From contig SCFE01000010.1 of NCBI GenBank assembly GCA_004352715.1, forward strand, positions 641,501 to 705,500: DNA of 64,000 nucleotides, given 5' to 3'. Positions 59,251-64,000 of this stretch are shown here, piece after piece. Position 1 is the first letter of the stretch. Each line of letters begins with the position of its first letter. Below the pieces are notes generated by a model. The model worked only from the letters and a program-made list of their open reading frames with translations. It made no database searches and was not told where the DNA came from. Source of the DNA: Hofstenia miamia (lineage: Eukaryota; Xenacoelomorpha; Acoela). Made by a program: the position numbers and the translations under genes.

Positions 59251-62200
59251 TTTTCTATCACACTTCAAAATAAAAATTTAAAAAAGCAGTTAAGAGCTAT
59301 TGAATGAAAATTACCTGAAATAATGGCTCTGCCAATGCTTCCTTCACGAACATACGAACATAGTTACGCAATCTTTTACTCGGAGTGCAAATCACCAAAA
59401 AGATGTTAAGTAGTTGCCATACCTTCTTTTGAACAGTGGGTTTCGGAAAATGACTTAATCGAACCAATTGACAAATGATTTCATCTTTTATATCGAGCTT
59501 TAAAATTGTTCCTAAAGAAGTCTGGATGGGTTCGACTCTTAGGTCGGTTGTAATCATTTTATACAATTCCTTATAAATTGTGCGTGCAGCAGCGAATTGT
59601 TCATCAGTATCTAATTCATGTAGTGGCTGCGGGATATTGGGCATCTCTAGCATTGAATAAAAAAGCTCTTCCTTAGAAATAAATTTTGCATTCCCTTTTT
59701 TCTTGAAAGCTTTCGACAATGTACCAGCAAACCCAGAAGATCCAGAAACTTCTAAGGGCATATCTACAAAATATTCTATTGCATAATCGACTAACTTAAA
59801 TCCTTCGAGATGTTCAATTTGTTTCATTTCAGGTTTCTCGATAGGTTTATCCTCAATAATCTCATCCATAGACGCTATTCCACTATCCAATGTCATTGAT
59901 GAACCTGAGACATCGACATATTGTTCCTGTCCAACTGGAGAAGAAGGCTCTTCATAATCAGGCTCTTCATTAGTTTCTTTAAGTTTGAGTAATTCTCCAA
60001 AATCAGGTATGAGAATATCCTCTGGGCGTGTAATAGTACCTTGTCTAGTGATACTACGCTTCATTGATATGGATTGTTGTTTTTGTAGCTGAGATGAAGC
60101 ACCTATTTCGAAATCCACGTAGTTAGAGAAATAATCATGCGAGGTGTCATCAAGTGTTACATCAGGATCAGCCGTAATGCTTTTCAATTCATCCTCCAAC
60201 AACTTCAACGCATCATCTAAGTCATTATTTTCTTCAGGAATGATTGGGGCGACTTTTGGCTTATGTTGTGGTTTCGGGGGCAAAGCAGGTTTTTTATCGA
60301 GTTCTGAGTCAAGATCAACATTGAAAATGTCTTCAAGGGATTTAGACGGCTCCCTCTTAAGTGGTGAAGACAAACTAGCTTTGTTAACGGGCTTTTCATC
60401 AAAATTCTCTAAACCATCTAAAAGATTATCAACTTCATTTATAAGATTAGAATAATTCGGTGTCTCTTCTCTTTCTATGTCTATGTTGTTTATCAAACGA
60501 TCAATGTTAATTTCTGTGCCACTGATCTCAAGAGCAACAAGATTAGCGTCGATTTTCTGTGAGAAGCGTCGCATTTTAATGACATCATCGCTAACCTCGA
60601 TTTTTGGCGGAACAGGAACTTCAATTTTCCTGTCACGCTCTGCTCGCAATTTATTTGCAATATTCTTCGCAAATATAATTTTGGCAAATCTGTGAAGCAT
60701 GCCAACGGCCCACATTTTCTTAAGGAATCGGATTCGATCGAGTACGCCTCTGAAATAATGTTCTAAAACGCCTACAGAGTGTTTCATTTTAAGGAATCTT
60801 GAACGTGCTATATACATCCGTCCGACTTTTTGAATAACAGTTGCGTTTACTGCAAGCAAGCGAAATGTCTTATCAACTAAGCTATCTGCTAAACGGCCCT
60901 TAATAAATAGTTGAGTTTTTCCTCGCTGCCATTCCCCTGCACGTGCACTAGCAATGTGCATAATTTGAGGGATTAAACCATCATAGTCATTAGGAGAACT
61001 TCGGAGCAGTGAACGATCTTTCAAAAGATACCAATACATATCAACAAATGTTTCAGGTTTCAAATGTACTGGATAACCGTCCTTTTTTATTCTGATTATA
61101 TCAAGCATGCCCAAATATCTAAGTTGCTTTTCAACCAATTCTGAATCGTAAACATCCGGTTTTTTATTATCGTTTGGTTTTAAACAACGAATGTACCAAG
61201 ATTTTGTTGAGTCCAAAAGGAGAACAAGTTCCTTTAACTGTTTCTTAAATTTACTCGATACTGTTTGCTTACTCTTTGTTGTCCTCATAGTTGCTCTGTC
61301 TGCCCCTGCTCCACCAAATTTCTGCTGCTCATAAAGTTGAGCGATTCCTTTGCTAATTGGTTTATCAGATTCCTCTAGACAAAGAAAGAAAGAGTCTTGT
61401 TCCACATTCCGATTTTTATCCAAAAATCCAGCCACGGTATACGTTATAGCACCAGCATAATGTTGGATGCCAAATTCAATTTCATGCCGTCGAAAATCGT
61501 CACCCATGATGTACTTTTCATGGGAAGAAAGCATAGAGTGGAGCTTGCGAACAAGCGACACATCTGTTCCATTTGGGAAACGTGATTCTTCGTCAATTAT
61601 CTTAAGGACACATTGCGATGATCTGTCAATTAAATCCAGACACGCGGAATTATCATTGAAATGAACATTATCAACATCAATACCTTCTATTCTATAAAGC
61701 TCTTGTTCAACGCTAAAAACGTAATTATTAAAAAATAAGTGAAGTTTTTCGTTGGCGTAATTGATACACAATTGCTCAAAACTGTTGGTGTCCATCTGTT
61801 CGAACCCGAATATGTCTAAAATACCAATAAATAAAGTTGACTGCTCACCGGGATTTGTGCATTCACGGATTGTTTCGATAATCCAAGAAAACATTACCGA
61901 GTACAACGCCTTAGCCATTGAATCCCTGTTCTCTACAGCTTCATGAACTTTGAATGGTATCTGCATTTCAGTGCCTCTAACAACGATGGATCTATATTTA
62001 AACAAAGGCAAACAATTTTCGGCCTTTATGCCTAAAAGAAGAAGCAAGTTTCTAAGTATAAATGCACTTTCATCAGACAATCGCACACTGTCGTCATCAT
62101 TAATGGCAAACTCAATATTGCCAAATAATAAAACAGCAGATAAAACATCTAAAAGTTCTTCAAAAGTTTCCTGACTGATGCCTAAGATGCCCATTGCCAC

Positions 62201-64000
62201 TTTCAGTCTGTCAAACATTGCTAACTCATTCTGACCTTCGATTGTGTAACAATTACTGCAAGACAGGTATTTGTAACGATCAGGTCCACCCAAAACTTTA
62301 TGAGCTAATGCCATTTCCGGATTAGATTTGCAGGCGTTGAGGAATTGATAAAAAACATGATAACTTCTTTCATTAAGACTAGGGGAAATTATGCGACTCT
62401 GTTCCAAGAGGTAATCCTCGAGAATACATCCAGTAATGAGAGGCATATTGGAGGTGAGATCGAAGCAGACACGAATGAATTTACCAAACCGACTAGAATT
62501 ATCATTACGGACAGTACGGGCGTTTCCGAAAGCTTCCATTATAGTATTGGCTTCAAGAATTTGTTGCTCGATCCAGCGAGATTTTTCATTACTACCTGAA
62601 ACTTTGCACAGAAACTGCAGCATGTATTTGGTGGTTTCAGTTTTTCCTAAATTAAACACAAATCAAAATGCACGTAATTCAATAAACCGCAACACAAACA
62701 AGACTTAACCAAATTTCACTCAAACATTATTACGTAAGATTTCGATGAATCATTGCATGAGGATATTAATAGCCATGTTGTACCCAAGAATACCTTACAT
62801 ACTATAAAAATGGTCATTTAAAAGTACATTTTCACTTAAATATTTCGAAATGACAAATTATACCTGCACCGCTTTCTCCGCTGATAACAACCGATTGACA
62901 AGTACGATCGCTGCAAAAAGCAGAATATATCGCTTCTGCTATGGCAAACAGATGTGGCTCCAACGTTCCAAAGGTCTGGCCATGGTATTTGAGCATTGTC
63001 ATTTCACGAAAGAGTCCGGTGGGCCGGTACGGATTCACAGAGACTAAAATCGAACCGATGTAAGTGTAGATTTTCCCTTTCTTGAAGCGGACTTCCAAAC
63101 TTTTGTTGATAATCTCTTCACTGAGATTACTAAGCACAGTAAGATCATCGACTCCAAGCTGTAGATCAGACGGGTCATAAAGTGATGCTAAATAGAACGT
63201 TAGACAACAAACTCACTACCCAAAATTACATAACGTGTTTTCAAATTCCTAATGGGATATAAAGTACACTAAACTTATTCTAAAACTAAGTTTTCAATAA
63301 ACATCTGAAATTCAAACAATTTAAAAAGTACAATTAACAGATTTATAGATAAAAAATTTTCCTAAAACTTATAAATTTAGTTTCGTAAGTATTTTGAAGC
63401 AGTAATTGTTCTCAATTTTACTTCTGCAATTACTATTCGATTAAACATCGCCGTTTAATTTTTACGTAAAATGGAACCAATTAACCAAGAACTACTGAAT
63501 TGCAGTAAATGGCAAAGAAAGAGTCGTAGTGAAATGACAGTGTTGAGAATTTTGTGAATTAAATTTGGCAGCGAGAAATAAATATTTACTAAAATGATCG
63601 AGCGCGCTTAAGTAAATTGGTCGCCAGATTAAAATTAAGCGTTGAGTCACCACATAGTTAAAGTATACATCCGATTAAAACCACAAATAACCGTCTAGCA
63701 CTTGAAATTTTTAGAGGAGGTGTGGCTGCATGAGTAGAAGTCAGGCTGAAAGGCACTTAGAAAAATCTCAAATAATCTTGATTGTTATAAATAGCCTATA
63801 AAGTCAATAATCCAATTATATAAGAAACCGTGTCATTATTAACGTTATTGCATTTGGCCATGTTGAAATTGAAGCCGCTCATTGAAATTGTGTTTCTAAG
63901 TAGTTTAAAACTAAGTACACAACTAAGTTACAAATAGTGCTTGGACAAAGGTTTTGAAAAAAAATACACCGGACTCATACCACGGCGCCAGCGTTTTAGG
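51158..64000 (-). CDS. unconventional myosin, motor-IQ-MyTH4-FERM-MyTH4-FERM (class VII/XXII type), 5' end off window
   Basis: Seven exons on the minus strand: 64000-63981 (partial), 63187-62864, 62646-59315, 56674-56361, 55918-55765, 54180-53803 and 53035-51158. All junctions have AG/GT borders and keep phase; split codons complete the P-loop Gly and an Arg. About 2125 residues are in the window. Order: motor with P-loop GESGAGKTE, switch I NDNSSRFGK and switch II DIFGFE, so ATPase residues are intact; a short neck with one clear IQ-like helix (VIQKVGRMYIARSRF); a linker of about 275 residues, acidic and Pro-rich (PALPPKP); MyTH4; FERM; about 100 residues basic/charged; second MyTH4; second FERM; stop. 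No SH3 domain lies between the two tail modules, unlike class VII, which suggests class XXII. Such myosins move on actin in filopodia, microvilli or stereocilia and carry cargo on MyTH4-FERM. The exact class needs a motor-domain tree. Confidence 0.93.
53803..54180 (-). CDS. myosin exon: FERM-1 F2 and F3 lobes
   Basis: 126 codons, phase 0 on both sides; acceptor CTCAATTTAG, donor AAG|GTATGC. Encodes AVSEHQALTLAGLQAQAMYG (F2 helix, family ..LAALQ.Q..YG), YLKVCTQFPMFGCAFYPV (start of the PH-like F3 lobe) and VTLAVSRDGIQFL. A downstream TTAGATG offers a 4-nt alternative acceptor that would break phase. Confidence 0.93.
55765..55918 (-). CDS. myosin exon: FERM-1 F1/F2 junction
   Basis: 154 nt, acceptor ATTATTTTTAG, donor GAA|GTAAGT. 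Encodes a lysine-rich run (FAKKKKKHKFVKKKF) then FKDLEFISDPVEYELIFIQV, the start of the FERM F2 helical lobe (family: DP.E..LI..Q...). Confidence 0.93.
56361..56674 (-). CDS. myosin exon: end of MyTH4-1, FERM-1 F1 lobe
   Basis: Acceptor GTATGTTTAG, donor AAG|GTATCT. Encodes TYARSCMDLLLTVRYSERKC (end of MyTH4), PPSMTEIKAIV (the PPS.LEI.A signature joining MyTH4 to FERM) and a ubiquitin-like F1 lobe to DYIYKWE, ending two bases into an Arg codon. Its first 35 bases and acceptor are duplicated upstream in the intron (57408-57442). Confidence 0.93.
56640..57852 (-). repeat. intronic tandem duplication containing a copied exon start
   Basis: 56640-57083 and 57408-57852 are highly similar (offset 768), covering the first 35 nt of the FERM exon, its acceptor and about 400 nt of intron. 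Weaker similarity continues to about 57225/58000. Confidence 0.9.
57853..59314 (-). other. myosin intron, with palindromic repeats and (TA)n
   Basis: No exon seen. Holds a pair of GCGG(T)CAAAATG(A)CCGC-type palindromes (58350-58370 and 58525-58547), TTAACGTTAA repeats near 58410-58432 and a (TA)n run at 59217-59243. Confidence 0.6.
59315..62646 (-). CDS. myosin large exon: rest of motor, neck, linker, most of first MyTH4
   Basis: 3332 nt with no interruption, beginning KTETTKYMLQFL after acceptor TTTAATTTAG. Switch I near 62506, switch II near 61816-61799, actin-binding/relay strand YIRCLKPNDNKKP near 61190, IQ-like motif near 60830. The acidic linker runs about 60640-59810; MyTH4 begins at FKLVDYAIEYFVDMP near 59795 and includes DEIICQLVRLSHFPKPT. 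It ends EPLFQ at donor CAG|GTAATT, phase 0. Such a long uninterrupted exon is unusual beside the short downstream exons. Confidence 0.95.
62647..62863 (-). other. myosin intron splitting the P-loop
   Basis: A 217-nt intron placed between GESGAG and KTE of the ATP-binding loop, splitting the codon for the last Gly after its first base. Borders GTATAA...TTTAG. Confidence 0.9.
62864..63187 (-). CDS. myosin exon: N-terminal motor domain to P-loop
   Basis: Acceptor TTCTATTTAG, donor CAG|GTATAA. Encodes LQLGVDDLTVLSNLSEE, KIYTYIGSILVSVNPYRPTG (conserved in all myosins) and ends within the P-loop at SGESGAG; the GK of the P-loop is completed by the next exon. Confidence 0.95.
63188..63980 (-). other. 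myosin intron
   Basis: AT-rich, no exon recognised. Borders GTATGAGT (63980) and TTCTATTTAG (63188). Confidence 0.5.
63981..64000 (-). CDS. myosin exon, 3' end only (partial)
   Basis: On the minus strand CGCTGGCGCCGTG is followed by GTATGAGT, a good donor. In phase with the next exon (its last base plus CA gives an Ala codon) it reads LKRWRR. This would directly precede SLYDPSDLQLGVDDLTVL, a plausible start of the motor region. Only 20 bases are visible. Confidence 0.5.

Noticed and set aside
60144-60455. Plus-strand frames of 60-103 codons across 59.9-63.0 kb
   Set aside because: Antisense shadows of the myosin exons.

Overview
The window is 64 kb of AT-rich animal nuclear DNA. It shows spliced genes with short exons in long introns, acceptors of the form TTTAG with little polypyrimidine, donors GTAAG/GTATG, many (TA)n microsatellites, several assembly gaps (runs of N), and abundant decayed eukaryotic transposons (hAT, mariner, LINE, LTR). 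Nothing bacterial is present. An invertebrate is likely. The Id/emc-like HLH gene, the tandem MyTH4-FERM myosin and mariner ends of the TACAGGGTGT type fit an arthropod-like or other invertebrate genome, but the phylum cannot be fixed from this window.

Layout. 1-19.2 kb: gene-poor DNA holding small non-autonomous DNA transposons (a GTGGCG-ended family; a 381-bp hAT-like MITE at 15.3 kb), a broken mariner transposase (11 kb), an exact Tn5 mosaic-end sequence at 10.7 kb (library adapter), and two stretches that look more constrained than their surroundings (about 1.85-2.15 and 14.4-14.7 kb). 19.27-19.58 kb: a one-exon ORF for an Id-like helix-loop-helix protein on +, followed by (TA)n DNA and an exact tandem copy of about 210 bp. 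20-33 kb: intergenic DNA, a Gypsy-type pol scrap, gaps, and a weak candidate exon at 24.8 kb. 33.49-33.91 kb: a small secreted PLAT-domain protein on the minus strand. 34.6-36.1 kb: a broken LINE interrupted by a second hAT MITE with a perfect 8-bp target duplication. 36.2-37.1 kb: a minisatellite of about 84 bp. 37.4-41.3 kb: a decayed array with a repeat of about 310 bp. 42.5-49.1 kb: a transposon graveyard with hAT-in-hAT-plus-mariner nesting, three LINE pieces and a solo LTR. 49.4-50.0 kb: a tandem duplication. 51.16-64.0 kb: the 3' part of a large unconventional myosin gene on the minus strand, running off the right edge.

The myosin is the best-supported gene. Seven exons join in phase to give a motor domain, a short neck, an acidic/proline-rich linker, then MyTH4-FERM-MyTH4-FERM with no SH3 domain between the two FERM-containing tails. 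This matches the tandem MyTH4-FERM myosins (class VII-like, more precisely the SH3-less class XXII arrangement). The Id-like gene would act in transcriptional control, the PLAT protein outside the cell and the myosin in actin-based protrusions. There is no sign that the three work together; they are simply neighbours.
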